Source of the DNA: a virus
Reading direction: 5' to 3' (one strand)
DNA: 23,143 nucleotides
Virus record (IMG/VR): IMGVR_UViG_3300023119_000129
Location: 1 to 23,143 of that record
Below, in pieces: positions 5,874 to 14,299 of the stretch (its first letter is position 1; the number at the start of each line of letters is the position of its first letter). A program made the position numbers and the translations under genes. Below the pieces are notes generated by a model. It was not told the origin of the DNA, searched no databases, and saw nothing but the letters and a program-made list of their open reading frames with translations.

Positions 5874-6117
5874 TTACACCTTTAGTGTCTAATCCCATTG
5901 TCTCGATATAAGTAATCATTTGCTCATATCCTCCAACAGGTGTGTTATTAATTTTGACTTGTGGGAATGTTCTAGCATTAACAAACTCTGTTAGCACTTC
6001 TTCCCGTGTAAAGTCTTCTCCTAGCTTTTTGTATATATAGTCTATGTTACGAGTCTCTAAGTAAGTCTTGGCTTTGAAGCATTGTGTGCATTGATCCTTG
6101 CCCCATATCTCTATCAT
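5863..6117 (-). CDS. Glutaredoxin
   Basis: This 84-aa protein is a compact glutaredoxin: MIEIWGKDQCTQC at the start puts the redox pair Cys10-Thr-Gln-Cys13 after the first beta strand. ARTFPQVKIN supplies the cis-proline loop, and VGGYEQMITYIE the Gly-Gly turn and last helix. It would act in the cytoplasm, passing electrons to re-reduce the C-terminal cysteines of NrdA after each turnover. The start codon overlaps the nrdB stop (ATGA), which fixes the start and shows coupling. The gene order nrdA-nrdB-glutaredoxin supports its role as the dedicated reductant for this reductase, as in other T4-like phages. Confidence 0.93.
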   Translation of the reverse strand: MIEIWGKDQCTQCFKAKTYLETRNIDYIYKKLGEDFTREEVLTEFVNARTFPQVKINNTPVGGYEQMITYIETMGLDTKGVNAN

Positions 6118-7202
6118 AAAGTAAATCCTTTCAAACTATCTTTATTTACATCTTGTTTTATACCGCCAATAATATATGATTCTACTTCTGTCTCTTGTGG
6201 TGCGACTTGTAAGCCTGAACTAGTGAGCCAATGTTGTGTCCATGGTAGAGGGTTTGTATTTACTGGTTGTTCAAATATTGTATTATAGCCTAATGCTCGT
6301 AAGCGCCTATTAGCGATGTATTCAACATACTGATTCAACAGTGTAGTATTGAGTCCGATCATTGAACCATCTTTAAATAAATATTCTGCCCATTCCTTTT
6401 CCTCTGCTACACATTCACGCCAAAGGTTATACACTTCTTCCTCACATTCTCCTGCTATTGTTAGCATGTCTGGATCATCTTTACCTTGCATCCATAGTTT
6501 TAGAATGTGTGTTGAGATAGCCAAATGTTGTGCTTCGTCACGGGCAATAAAAGAAATAATTTTAGCAGAGCCTTCCATTAGCTTCAGTTCGCCAAAGCCA
6601 AAGGTACAAGCAAACGAAACATAAAAACGCAATCCCTCTAGGATATTTACGGTCATCATAGCCAAGAACAAGTTCTTCTTGACTGTTTTCATATTTGAAG
6701 TTTTATCGCTTGCTAACTCTATAAATTTATCATAGTGTCTTGTAACAGACTCTGCTCGTTTGATGATATTCTCATCATCAAGTATAGTATCAAACACCTC
6801 AGATGGATCAGCATATATATTCTTCATTATATGCGTATATGAGCGTGAGTGGATAGTCTCAAAGAAATCCCACGTTACAATACAACCCTCAAGCTCAGGT
6901 AGTGAAACGTGTGGTAAAAATGCTAGACAAGGACCACGCCCTTGCACAGAGTCTAATAATGTTTGATATTTTAAATTGGATGTAAAAATATGTTTTTGTT
7001 CGGGTCTAAAATTTTGATAATCTGATCTATCTTTTTGTAAGCTAACTTCCTCAGGTCTCCAAAAATAACCTAGCATTGTTTGATTTAGCTTATCAAACTG
7101 TGGAAATTTAAACACGTCATATCTTTGTGTGCTTTGTGGAGCACCAAAAAACATATGTTGTTTAGTATAGTCTATTTTGTCTTTATTAAATACAGTCGTC
7201 AT
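6114..7202 (-). CDS. nrdB: Ribonucleoside-diphosphate reductase, class Ia small subunit
   Basis: NrdB holds the diiron-tyrosyl radical that starts reduction of ribonucleotides in NrdA. All expected residues are visible: Asp84 (KYQTLLDSVQG), Glu115, His118 and the radical Tyr122 (FFETIHSRSYTHI), then Glu189 (NILEGLRFY), Glu223 and His226 (ARDEAQHLA). The first group has the same numbering as E. coli. At 362 aa it is near the family's usual about 375. It makes deoxynucleotides for phage replication from the host's ribonucleotides. The start lies 8 nt after the nrdA stop, and the stop overlaps the glutaredoxin start. No intron or intein interrupts it. Confidence 0.97.
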   Translation of the reverse strand: MTTVFNKDKIDYTKQHMFFGAPQSTQRYDVFKFPQFDKLNQTMLGYFWRPEEVSLQKDRSDYQNFRPEQKHIFTSNLKYQTLLDSVQGRGPCLAFLPHVSLPELEGCIVTWDFFETIHSRSYTHIMKNIYADPSEVFDTILDDENIIKRAESVTRHYDKFIELASDKTSNMKTVKKNLFLAMMTVNILEGLRFYVSFACTFGFGELKLMEGSAKIISFIARDEAQHLAISTHILKLWMQGKDDPDMLTIAGECEEEVYNLWRECVAEEKEWAEYLFKDGSMIGLNTTLLNQYVEYIANRRLRALGYNTIFEQPVNTNPLPWTQHWLTSSGLQVAPQETEVESYIIGGIKQDVNKDSLKGFTL

Positions 7203-7210
7203 TCATTGCC

Positions 7211-9505
7211 TCATATTACGCAGGACTCACATTCCTCAGCATCTTCTAGCTCAGGTAATGGTTCAATTTTTCTTTCGGTTTCTTCAAAGTCACTAGGATC
7301 AGTCTTAAAATCATATGTATTCTGATAGTAGCTTGTCTTCCATCCTAGTTTATATGTGGTGAGCAAGTCCCGTAACATTACGCTCATAGGAACTTCGTTG
7401 TTATCGTAGTTGAGGGGGTTGTAGCTCCAATTACCACTAATCGCCTGATCAAAGAATTTTTGCATTACTGCTACTATATTGATATAACCTTCGTTGCTGG
7501 GCATATCCCATAGTAGGGTGTAGTAATTTTTAAGGCTTTGATACTGCGGAACAATTTGTTTAAGAGGCCCTTTTTTGCTTTTCTTAATGGACAAAAATCC
7601 TCTTGGAGGTTCGATTCCATTGGTAGCGTTTGACACAACAGATGAGCTTTCTGATGGCATTTGTGCGGACAGTGTTGAGTGCCGTAAGCCGTGTTCTCTG
7701 ATATCAATTCTAAGAGCTTCCCAATCATAGTGATGCTGCTTTCCACATATATCATCCAAATCCTTTTTGTAAGTATCAATAGGAAGGATGCCATCATAGT
7801 ATTTAGTGCGTGGGAAAGCAGTGCAAGGTCCTTTCTCTTTGGCGAGTTGGTTACTTGCTAGCAATAAGAAATATTGAAATGCCTCTGTTAAATGGTGAAC
7901 TAAATCAACAGCGCCTGGATCATTATATCCCATTTTGTGTCGTGCCAAGAAGTGGGCCAAGCCTATATAACCAATACCTAAACTGCGACGAGCTTTTGTT
8001 CCATACTCTGCTGCTAACACTGGATATCTCTGGTAGTCAATCACTTCGTCTAGTGCTCGTACTGCCAGCTCGCATATTTCGTGTAAGTCTGTAAAGTTTT
8101 CAATCACACCAACATTAACTGCACTCAAAATACATAGTGCTATTTCTCCGTCAGTGTCGTCTATATGTTGTAATGGGTTGGTTGGAAGGGTTATTTCTTG
8201 ACATAAGTTACTCATATATACAGTGTCTTTGAAACTGCTATGAGTATTACAGTGATCTACATTCATAATATAGATGCGCCCTGTTTCTGCTCGCTCCTTT
8301 AATAAATCTGAAAATAGATCCATTGCTTTGAGCTTTTTCTTTTTGATACTTGTAGCTCTCTCATATTTTTCGTATAGCTCTTTGAACTTCTCTGGCTCTC
8401 CAAAATATGCGTCATACAAGTCTGGAACATCGTGCGGGCTGAACAGTGTAATCTCACCATCCCCAAGCAATCTCTCATACATTGTTTTGTTCATTTGTAT
8501 TGAGTAGTCTAGCTTGCGAACACGATTGTCCTCTGTGCCTTTGTTATTTTTTAGCACAAGGATATCTTCTATCTCTTGATGCCATAGTGGGAAGTGTACA
8601 GTTGCTGATCCTCCCCGTACTCCATTTTGTGTGCAACAACGAACCGTAGATTCAAACTTCTTTAGGAATGGGATAACACCAGTGTGTGCTACTTCTCCGC
8701 CACGTATTTTTGAATTGACTCCACGGATGCGTCCTGCGTTGATACCAATGCCTGCTCGCTGTGCTATGTAACGTCCAATAGCCATATCTGATGAGAAAAT
8801 AGAATCGAGAGTGTCATCAGAATCTACTAATACACAACTAGCAAACTGTCGCATAGGTGTTCGTACCCCTGCCATAATGGGAGTTGGAACATTTATCTTA
8901 AATAGCGAAATTGCGTTGTAGTATCTGCGAACATAGGAGAGGCGTGTTTCTGGTGGGTATTTAGCAAAGAGTGTAGCAGCAATCATCATATACATATATT
9001 GCGGTGTCTCATATAACTGACCCGTACTACGATCTTGACATAAGTATTTGTCCACTACCTGACGTAACCCAGCGTATGTAAAATTCTCATCTCTCTTGTG
9101 AGCAATATATGTATTGAGTTTGTTTAGTTCTTCTTCATCATATAGTTCTAGGATCTCAGGATCATATACTCCTAGTTTTACATTTCGTTCAATTAGATTC
9201 TTTAGTGGGATAGTACAGTAATCGCCAAATACTTCTTTATATGTTCCGTATAATAAAAGTCTAGCTGCGGCATATTGATAGTTAGGGTGGTCCAATGATA
9301 TTAAATCATTAGCACTACGAATAAGGACTTCTTGAATTTCCCGTGTAGTAATACCATCATAAAACTGGATGTTTGCGTTCATCTCAATTTGGCTACTACT
9401 TACGCCTGCGAGTCCGTCACAAGCAAACTCCACTACAGTGTGGATCTTATCTATGTTTAGTGGTTCTTTAGCTCCAGTTCTTTTAATGATATTGATCTCT
9501 GACAT
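7211..9505 (-). CDS. nrdA: Ribonucleoside-diphosphate reductase, class Ia large subunit
   Basis: The protein is a full-length NrdA of 764 aa (E. coli about 761). An ATP-cone regulatory domain covers about residues 3-95 (INIIKRTGAKEPLNIDKI). Active-site residues are Cys224 (RQFASCVLVD), Asn433-Leu-Cys435-Gln-Glu437 (SNLCQEITLPT) and Cys458 (EIALCILSAVN). The radical-transfer pair is in TSYYQNTYDF near the C-terminus. The flexible tail ends CESCVI, so Cys759 and Cys762 can shuttle electrons from the glutaredoxin two genes downstream. It works in the cytoplasm with NrdB. AAAGGATAAGA precedes the ATG, which starts 2 nt after the 142-aa gene ends. The presence of the ATP cone suggests normal dATP feedback control, though this cannot be confirmed from sequence. 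Confidence 0.97.
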   Translation of the reverse strand: MSEINIIKRTGAKEPLNIDKIHTVVEFACDGLAGVSSSQIEMNANIQFYDGITTREIQEVLIRSANDLISLDHPNYQYAAARLLLYGTYKEVFGDYCTIPLKNLIERNVKLGVYDPEILELYDEEELNKLNTYIAHKRDENFTYAGLRQVVDKYLCQDRSTGQLYETPQYMYMMIAATLFAKYPPETRLSYVRRYYNAISLFKINVPTPIMAGVRTPMRQFASCVLVDSDDTLDSIFSSDMAIGRYIAQRAGIGINAGRIRGVNSKIRGGEVAHTGVIPFLKKFESTVRCCTQNGVRGGSATVHFPLWHQEIEDILVLKNNKGTEDNRVRKLDYSIQMNKTMYERLLGDGEITLFSPHDVPDLYDAYFGEPEKFKELYEKYERATSIKKKKLKAMDLFSDLLKERAETGRIYIMNVDHCNTHSSFKDTVYMSNLCQEITLPTNPLQHIDDTDGEIALCILSAVNVGVIENFTDLHEICELAVRALDEVIDYQRYPVLAAEYGTKARRSLGIGYIGLAHFLARHKMGYNDPGAVDLVHHLTEAFQYFLLLASNQLAKEKGPCTAFPRTKYYDGILPIDTYKKDLDDICGKQHHYDWEALRIDIREHGLRHSTLSAQMPSESSSVVSNATNGIEPPRGFLSIKKSKKGPLKQIVPQYQSLKNYYTLLWDMPSNEGYINIVAVMQKFFDQAISGNWSYNPLNYDNNEVPMSVMLRDLLTTYKLGWKTSYYQNTYDFKTDPSDFEETERKIEPLPELEDAEECESCVI

Positions 9506-9507
9506 TC

Positions 9508-9936
9508 TTATCCTTTTATTAAGTCATTTATATTAATTTCTTTTAACACGGAAAATTTATTATCAATATCGTCTTTCAAAAGTATTTCATTATCCATTCC
9601 TAATACATGGTTATCTACTACGCAAAGATAGCGTGTCTGTAATTCTTCATCTTTAGCTATAATAAACTTCAAGTCTTCGTCTTTATAGCGTTCTGTTAGT
9701 TTTAGGCTATAACACATTCCTAACGTGCGTAGGAAAGCACAATACCTATTTTCAAATATTAACGTCCAAGGGCTAGGCCAATCCTTTTCATCCCAAGGAT
9801 TATACTCCTGACTCTTTAGCTCTATTTTATTGTACTTCTCTGATACATCCTGTAATGGATCTTGACTCTTTTCCAAAGAGTCTCTAAACATCGCCCAGTA
9901 CAATAGACGATCTTCATAAGAACCTTTATCAAACAT
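9508..9936 (-). CDS. Conserved-type phage protein of unknown function (142 aa)
   Basis: I recall proteins of this pattern in T4-like cyanophages, without a known role. Visible signatures are RLLYWAMFRDSLEKSQDPLQDV at the N-terminus, NPWDEKDWPSPWTLI in the middle (a Trp/Pro-rich turn), and NRYCAFLRTLGMCYSLKLTERY. No signal peptide or membrane segment is present. The gene begins one nucleotide after the tail-spike stop and ends 2 nt before nrdA, so it bridges the tail-spike and nucleotide-metabolism genes. Tight coupling to the spike hints at a virion or chaperone role, but this is only inference from position. Confidence 0.7.
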   Translation of the reverse strand: MFDKGSYEDRLLYWAMFRDSLEKSQDPLQDVSEKYNKIELKSQEYNPWDEKDWPSPWTLIFENRYCAFLRTLGMCYSLKLTERYKDEDLKFIIAKDEELQTRYLCVVDNHVLGMDNEILLKDDIDNKFSVLKEININDLIKG

Positions 9937-9937
9937 A

Positions 9938-11614
9938 TTAGAATTTTAGTTTATGATTCACCAGCTTATATCTAAAATAGGTTGGGGCAACAAAATCACT
10001 AGTGGCTCTCAAATAAATTGAATACACCGGATCTGTTGATGTTCCATCGTTTATAAACTCGCCGGAAAAATGTATATCATAATTTAGATATCCAGTTATT
10101 GTTTCATATTTAGAATCGCCAACTTGATCATAGCTGTCGCTAATGTAAACTTTATCAGCGCCTGTTTTATCACATGCAATAGTTAACACACCAGTTCGTT
10201 GTAAATCATAACTCTGATTAAACATATAGTATTCTAGTGTATAACTTTGATTTTGTTCAGCTGGTAACCGCAGCACATTCTCAGGTGTGCTTGAAGTATA
10301 TATCATACAATCATGAGTATAACCACTCTGATGGTTAACATTGCCTTTTACTTCAGCAATATATGTAGATGCTACAACAAACTCGGTCCTCAATAAATCA
10401 GTTCTATGAAAATAATCATTTACTGTTTCGTTTGTTGTATAGTTAAAATCTAAAATTGGTGTAATAGATTGATACTCATTGCCGCCATAGTTACCTACAC
10501 TTCTAAATGTATTATTTGTGCTAAGATTATTTCTTCCTCTATCAATTTTTATAGCTTCAGAATGTATATCATCAAATGTAGAGTTTGATATAATGTTATT
10601 ACAAGGTAACTCATTATTAGTATTCATCTGAGCACCAAAGACTATAGCCCGTCCTAAATCATGGAATGTACATCTATCATATAAGTTTTCTATAACATAT
10701 TGATTAGCAATTGTACCATATGTAAAGTTAGATATAATAGTGTTTGTGATAGTTACATTACTAGTCTTAACAACAGAACTCAGTGAGTCTAATAATATAC
10801 CAACACTTCTAGATAGTTCTGTAGCATGAATAGGAGTAAGTGAATCGCCAATTACCCAACTACCTTTTATCTTAACATTATTAATAATAGACTGTTTGCA
10901 ACTAGATAAGTGTATTCCTATGCCATTTTTGTCTGCGTGTTGTATTGTTAAATTCTCTAATCTTATAGAGCGTGGCTGATTGTTGTAAGTTGTAGCACTA
11001 TCAACAGAAACTTCATCGAGAGCTGGAAGTCCAGGTTGGCTGAGATCATTTACTGTTATAAAGGCAGCCCCTATTCCTATATAATCAATTATAGTTTTAT
11101 CTACACCTGCTCCAACAATTGTAGCATATGGAGGAATGTATATAGTTTTAGAAATAGTATATGTACCAGGATCAATATTTAGCACAACTCTGCTACGGGG
11201 ATCACCCTTTGTAGCATTGTTTATAAACAGTTGATCTATTGCTCTCTGGAATTCCTCTGTTACATCATCTAGTGGATCACCCATACAGCCAAATGCTCGT
11301 ATGGATACTACATCATCTAACCTGTCTTGTAGAGAGCGTGTGGTAGGGCTTGCTGGTGCTGAGCCTGTTTGAACAAAAGGATAATCCTCTTTGTAAGCAT
11401 AAGCATCACCAAGTTTAAATATATTATCTCTGGCAGTAAGTATCTTTGTATTGCCAAGCATTGGGGCGCCTTCAGTTAGGCTACCATTACCAATGTATAG
11501 TTCCTGTGTATCAATTGCCCAGCCAAGCTCTCCACTGGCTAGCTGGGGTAATCCTAATCCTTGATTTTTCTGTCCTCTACGGATCTGTATTCTACTGATT
11601 TGGACAACAGCCAC
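9938..11614 (-). CDS. Tail spike with right-handed beta-helix (pectate lyase-like) domain
   Basis: The N-terminus (about 1-50: VVQISRIQIRRGQKNQG, LASGELGWAIDTQELYIGNG) is the small attachment domain common in marine phage tail fibres, similar to the Mtd N-terminal domain. A junction (DDVVSIRAFGCMGDPLDDVTEEFQRAIDQLF) leads into a pectate-lyase-type parallel beta-helix (about 115-410) with the hallmark DPGTYTISKTIYIPPYATIVGAG and many Asn/Ile/Thr-rich coils. The C-terminal about 150 residues form a beta-rich cap. Such spikes bind or cut host surface polysaccharide; catalytic residues cannot be assigned here. A late box (CATAAATA, 11640-11647) and AAGGAGAGTC precede the ATG. Host-range role is inferred from the family. 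Confidence 0.87.
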   Translation of the reverse strand: MAVVQISRIQIRRGQKNQGLGLPQLASGELGWAIDTQELYIGNGSLTEGAPMLGNTKILTARDNIFKLGDAYAYKEDYPFVQTGSAPASPTTRSLQDRLDDVVSIRAFGCMGDPLDDVTEEFQRAIDQLFINNATKGDPRSRVVLNIDPGTYTISKTIYIPPYATIVGAGVDKTIIDYIGIGAAFITVNDLSQPGLPALDEVSVDSATTYNNQPRSIRLENLTIQHADKNGIGIHLSSCKQSIINNVKIKGSWVIGDSLTPIHATELSRSVGILLDSLSSVVKTSNVTITNTIISNFTYGTIANQYVIENLYDRCTFHDLGRAIVFGAQMNTNNELPCNNIISNSTFDDIHSEAIKIDRGRNNLSTNNTFRSVGNYGGNEYQSITPILDFNYTTNETVNDYFHRTDLLRTEFVVASTYIAEVKGNVNHQSGYTHDCMIYTSSTPENVLRLPAEQNQSYTLEYYMFNQSYDLQRTGVLTIACDKTGADKVYISDSYDQVGDSKYETITGYLNYDIHFSGEFINDGTSTDPVYSIYLRATSDFVAPTYFRYKLVNHKLKF

Positions 11615-11639
11615 ATGACTCTCCTTATTCTATATTGTG

Positions 11640-11647
11640 TATTTATG
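11640..11647 (-). promoter_or_regulatory. T4-type late promoter box for tail spike
   Basis: CATAAATA on the minus strand, overlapping the end of the PD-(D/E)XK gene and about 25 nt before the spike start, with a clear Shine-Dalgarno between. Confidence 0.65.
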
Positions 11648-12329
11648 CTGCTGCCTGTTTCTGATAGTAAGCATATAACCGCTCATACCACTCGTGTCTC
11701 CACTCGTCATAGTTCTCAGGAGTCAAGTCAAACTGCTGATACTCAAAGTCTCTAGAACACATAAAGATGTGTCCTTCACGAATATTAGTTCCATATATTT
11801 CGTTATGTGCTTCAGCGTAGGCTACTAACTGTAAGTAATAGTCAATAACCCATTCTTCTTTTTTAGGCTTGTTCGTCTGTTTAAAATCGCATATTGACGG
11901 ATTACCTTTATACTCACAGACTAAGTCAGTTGTGCCAGCATACATATTAGGCATATATACTGCTATCTCAGAGCCCCATATCTCAGTGATTTGGCTAAAT
12001 GCTTGCTCACGGATAACTTCTGCCATTTTGTGTGCTTGTTGGGCATATGGATTGCTTCCAGGTGTGGGCCACTCGCCAGTCTCAATGTAGTCCTCAAGAT
12101 ATTTGTGCATCCTAGTTCCTACACCGGCAGCCTCTGTAGTAATCTCTTGTGCTTTTTGTTCACCAACTCTCTTCCGCCATTCCATTAGATGAGTTTTGTC
12201 CTTTGTAGCGTCTAGTACCGTAGTAACACTAGGCACAGGACCGCCGTTAGGAGCATTATAAAGTCGCTTTCCATCGACACTCGTTCGGGTGAGGGGTTTG
12301 TAATCAAATTTATTTACTATTAGACTCAT
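11643..12329 (-). CDS. PD-(D/E)XK nuclease (RecB/MGME1-like exonuclease)
   Basis: The 228-aa protein shows the full set of RecB-family nuclease motifs: GVGTRMHKYLEDY with His75 in a GxxxH motif, Glu121 (WGSEIAVYM), Asp135 (AGTTDLVCEY), Asp148-Phe-Lys150 (ICDFKQTNKP), and Gln167/Tyr171 (YYLQLVAYAEA). These bind metal and cut DNA, so it is probably a DNA exonuclease or endonuclease used in replication, recombination or host-DNA breakdown. The early part (GPVPSVTTVLDATKDK) is typical of the MGME1-like subgroup. It starts 2 nt after the Fe-S scaffold gene and would share its promoter. No [4Fe-4S] cysteine cluster of the AddB type is seen. Confidence 0.85.
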   Translation of the reverse strand: MSLIVNKFDYKPLTRTSVDGKRLYNAPNGGPVPSVTTVLDATKDKTHLMEWRKRVGEQKAQEITTEAAGVGTRMHKYLEDYIETGEWPTPGSNPYAQQAHKMAEVIREQAFSQITEIWGSEIAVYMPNMYAGTTDLVCEYKGNPSICDFKQTNKPKKEEWVIDYYLQLVAYAEAHNEIYGTNIREGHIFMCSRDFEYQQFDLTPENYDEWRHEWYERLYAYYQKQAAA

Positions 12330-12331
12330 AT

Positions 12332-12661
12332 TTAATTTAGCATAGAGGGATCATTATTAGAATCAAAGAAAGTGTCATCATATGAATAATATGGATTATT
12401 ATATGCTGTATCGTGTTCTGCTTGAATAAACTCCACTTCTGGAACGTGTTGGCGGAACATACCTTCGATTCCCATTTGTAACGTATAAGTTGAGCCAGCG
12501 CAGCCACTACAACTACCAGACAGTTGTAATGTTAGAACACCATCTTCAAAACTAATAAAGTTTACCACCCCACCATGCATATCCACCGCAGGTGCTACAT
12601 ACTCTTTTAGAATTTCTTTAATATGTGTAATTACTTCTTCGTTGGTTCTTACTTTTTCCAT
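12332..12661 (-). CDS. NifU/NfuA C-terminal-type Fe-S scaffold protein
   Basis: The 109-aa protein is a NifU C-terminal domain: an N-terminal helix (EEVITHIKEILKEYVAPAVDMHGG), a beta strand pair (VVNFISFEDGVLTLQLSG), then SCSGCAGSTYTLQMGIE with Cys51 and Cys54 that would hold a bridging [4Fe-4S] cluster in a dimer. The last about 30 residues are an acidic Asn/Asp/Tyr tail not part of the family. It would work in the cytoplasm, delivering clusters to client proteins. Which client is unknown; host Fe-S enzymes are possible. The gene has its own near-consensus sigma70 promoter at 12673-12701, with only a few nucleotides of leader before the ATG. Confidence 0.9.
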   Translation of the reverse strand: MEKVRTNEEVITHIKEILKEYVAPAVDMHGGVVNFISFEDGVLTLQLSGSCSGCAGSTYTLQMGIEGMFRQHVPEVEFIQAEHDTAYNNPYYSYDDTFFDSNNDPSMLN

Positions 12662-12672
12662 TTTATACTTTC

Positions 12673-12701
12673 ATTATAACACGAATAATTTCGTTTGTCA
12701 A
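12673..12701 (-). promoter_or_regulatory. Near-consensus sigma70-type promoter for Fe-S scaffold gene
   Basis: Minus strand TTGACA (12696-12701), 17-nt spacer, TATAAT (12673-12678) then GAAAGT. The ATG is 11 nt after the -10 box, so the leader should be about 4-5 nt and has no Shine-Dalgarno. Confidence 0.85.
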
Positions 12702-12708
12702 GTCTTTT

Positions 12709-13149
12709 TTATACATTAGATCCGAGGCTACTAATATCAGTAGCTTGTTTAGCCAGTTGCTCTACTCCGTTTGGATCAGCATCAGTTGCTGCTTCCTCAC
12801 CGCCTTTGTCATCTATTGTTTTTGCTGTTTTAGCTTCAATTCCCTTCTGATCAAAGTTTGCTACCATTGTCTTTACACGTGGATCAGTATCGTATGAAGC
12901 TTTAAATGCCCCATAGTCAAAGTTTTCTCCACCAGCGTTACGCATTGCTTTGTTCAAGTCAATGTTCATAGCGCCTTCTTTTTTGTTCTCGTCTGTTACT
13001 TTGTCAAAGTGTAGATATAAGCCTGTGTTCTTTTCATCAGCAGCGCCAATTAGACTGCGAAGAACCATAGCTAATTTTGGTGCTGTGGATTTAGGTCCTG
13101 CGTCAGGCGCGGGTGGAGGTGGAGGAGCTTCTCCATCCATCCCCATCAT
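12709..13149 (-). CDS. Virion-module protein, probable -1 frame extension of the upstream gene (146 aa)
   Basis: The open frame has Met codons at 13149, but its frame stays open upstream to the A10 run at 13173-13182. There it reads KKKIISEEGEDMMGMDGE, which continues the upstream protein's C-terminus (GTILSSKKK) without a break in character. Residues then run through APPPPPAPDAGP (linker) to a helical domain (APKLAMVLRSLIGAADEKN...). A single-base slip on the A10 run would fuse both into one about 518-aa protein. Alternatively it starts independently at 13149, where GAAGAAGGCGAAGAC could serve as a weak ribosome-binding site. The role is unknown; T4-like marine phages carry related structural-module proteins. 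Confidence 0.65.
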   Translation of the reverse strand: MMGMDGEAPPPPPAPDAGPKSTAPKLAMVLRSLIGAADEKNTGLYLHFDKVTDENKKEGAMNIDLNKAMRNAGGENFDYGAFKASYDTDPRVKTMVANFDQKGIEAKTAKTIDDKGGEEAATDADPNGVEQLAKQATDISSLGSNV

Positions 13150-13169
13150 GTCTTCGCCTTCTTCAGAAA

Positions 13170-14261
13170 TTATTTTTTTTTTGAGCTAAGGATTGTTCCT
13201 AGTGAGTGTGATAGCCTATTGATGCTTTCTCTTGCTGGGCGTCCTGCGTCTTCCATTCCGCCTCCTGCTGCGGGTGCTGTGGCAAACTCATCTCCGCCTG
13301 CTTCCATACCTGCTTCCATACCTGGTTCAGCTGGCATCTCTGCTCCCATTTCAGCTCCGCCCTCAAGTGGTTCCATCTCGCCTTCTGGCGCTGGTTCGGC
13401 ACCCATCTCTTGAGGTGCTGCGCCGCCTTCGCCTGTTAACAAGGATACTCCTTGTGTTAGTGCGCCTCTTGATGCCTCTAGTGCTTGATATAGTGCTTCT
13501 AATGTGGGTTTTACTGATTGCTGGAATTGATCCGCCTGCTCTTGTCCAAGTTCATCACGGATTGCGTCTGTTAGTTTCAACATACTTTCTGATTGCATCT
13601 CAGCAGTATCCTGTAACCATTTGCCTACTGTATCTACAAGTTCTTTCGCTGCCATTACAAGTTCAGCTTGCTCTTGTGCACCTTCAGCTAATCTTGAACC
13701 GTTGGTGTACATAATGCCTTCGCCTCTTAGAGAATTTACGGCATCTTTGGCGTGTTTGCCTGCTTGCTGTCCTGAGGATTTTGTTCTAACTTTGAACTTT
13801 TTCTTAGGTTGCATTTGCTTAGTTCTATATCTATCAATAGCGTCATCAGCAGCATCTACAGTATTATCAACTCCTCTGCCTACTCTTTTTACGCCTTTCT
13901 TAGCAAGCTTCATACCTGGAGTAATGACATTGTCATCAACCCATTGTTGCCCTTTTCTTAGTGCTTTACCTATACCAAGGTCCACTGTTGAAGTACGTTC
14001 TGAGATATGATTTCTCTCACTAAGAGCAGCATTTAAAACATCCAAATACATTTTGTTTCTTTGGTAGTCTTCGTTTCGTATTGTAGCATCAAAACTTTCT
14101 GTAGTTTCAATGTCACGCAAACTTGTTCTCACTTTATTGCGAGCATCTTGTAACTGCTCTAAAGTAAATGCCTCTAAATCAATCTTTTGGCCGAAGGTTT
14201 TAGCTAGAGTTTCATTTAGCTGTGCAGCAGTTTTTGGTTTCGAAATCTCTTGTAGTTTCAT
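13170..14261 (-). CDS. Virion-module (structural/core-like) protein ending at an A10 run (363 aa)
   Basis: The N-terminus MKLQEISKPKTAAQLNE is followed by helical regions (about 20-90), a basic stretch (KKGVKRVGRGVDNTVDAADDAIDRYRTKQMQPKKKFK), a long helical section (ELVMAAKELVDTVGKWLQDTAEMQ...) and a Glu/Pro/Gly/Met-rich low-complexity tail (about 280-340) before RPARESINRLSHSLGTILSSKKK. The layout resembles structural proteins in T4-like cyanophages, from memory; no enzyme motif is seen. A late box (GATAAATA, 14291-14298) lies upstream, and TTATTAGGATGAGTAATC precedes the ATG. The stop TAA falls directly after ten A residues, a slippery site into the -1 frame of the next open frame. Confidence 0.75.
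   Translation of the reverse strand: MKLQEISKPKTAAQLNETLAKTFGQKIDLEAFTLEQLQDARNKVRTSLRDIETTESFDATIRNEDYQRNKMYLDVLNAALSERNHISERTSTVDLGIGKALRKGQQWVDDNVITPGMKLAKKGVKRVGRGVDNTVDAADDAIDRYRTKQMQPKKKFKVRTKSSGQQAGKHAKDAVNSLRGEGIMYTNGSRLAEGAQEQAELVMAAKELVDTVGKWLQDTAEMQSESMLKLTDAIRDELGQEQADQFQQSVKPTLEALYQALEASRGALTQGVSLLTGEGGAAPQEMGAEPAPEGEMEPLEGGAEMGAEMPAEPGMEAGMEAGGDEFATAPAAGGGMEDAGRPARESINRLSHSLGTILSSKKK
13173..13182 (-). other. A10 slippery run at gene end (possible programmed frameshift or transcriptional slippage)
   Basis: Ten A residues on the minus strand (TCA AAA AAA AAA then TAA). A -1 ribosomal slip, or one extra A added by RNA polymerase, skips the stop and continues into the 12709-13149 frame. 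A sequencing or assembly indel in the homopolymer would look the same. Confidence 0.55.
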
Positions 14262-14290
14262 GATTACTCATCCTAATAATATATTTTATT

Positions 14291-14298
14291 TATTTATC
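14291..14298 (-). promoter_or_regulatory. T4-type late promoter box
   Basis: GATAAATA on the minus strand, about 30 nt before the ATG at 14261, just past the end of the 140-aa gene. Confidence 0.6.
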
Positions 14299-14299
14299 T

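Noticed and set aside
7211-9505. Possible intein or intron in nrdA, a frequent insertion site in phages
   Set aside because: The protein is continuous and full length, with all active-site motifs at the expected spacing.
13232-13714. Plus-strand Leu-rich frame opposite the core-like gene
   Set aside because: It mirrors the low-complexity Glu/Gly/Met-rich codons of the minus-strand gene; no start signals.
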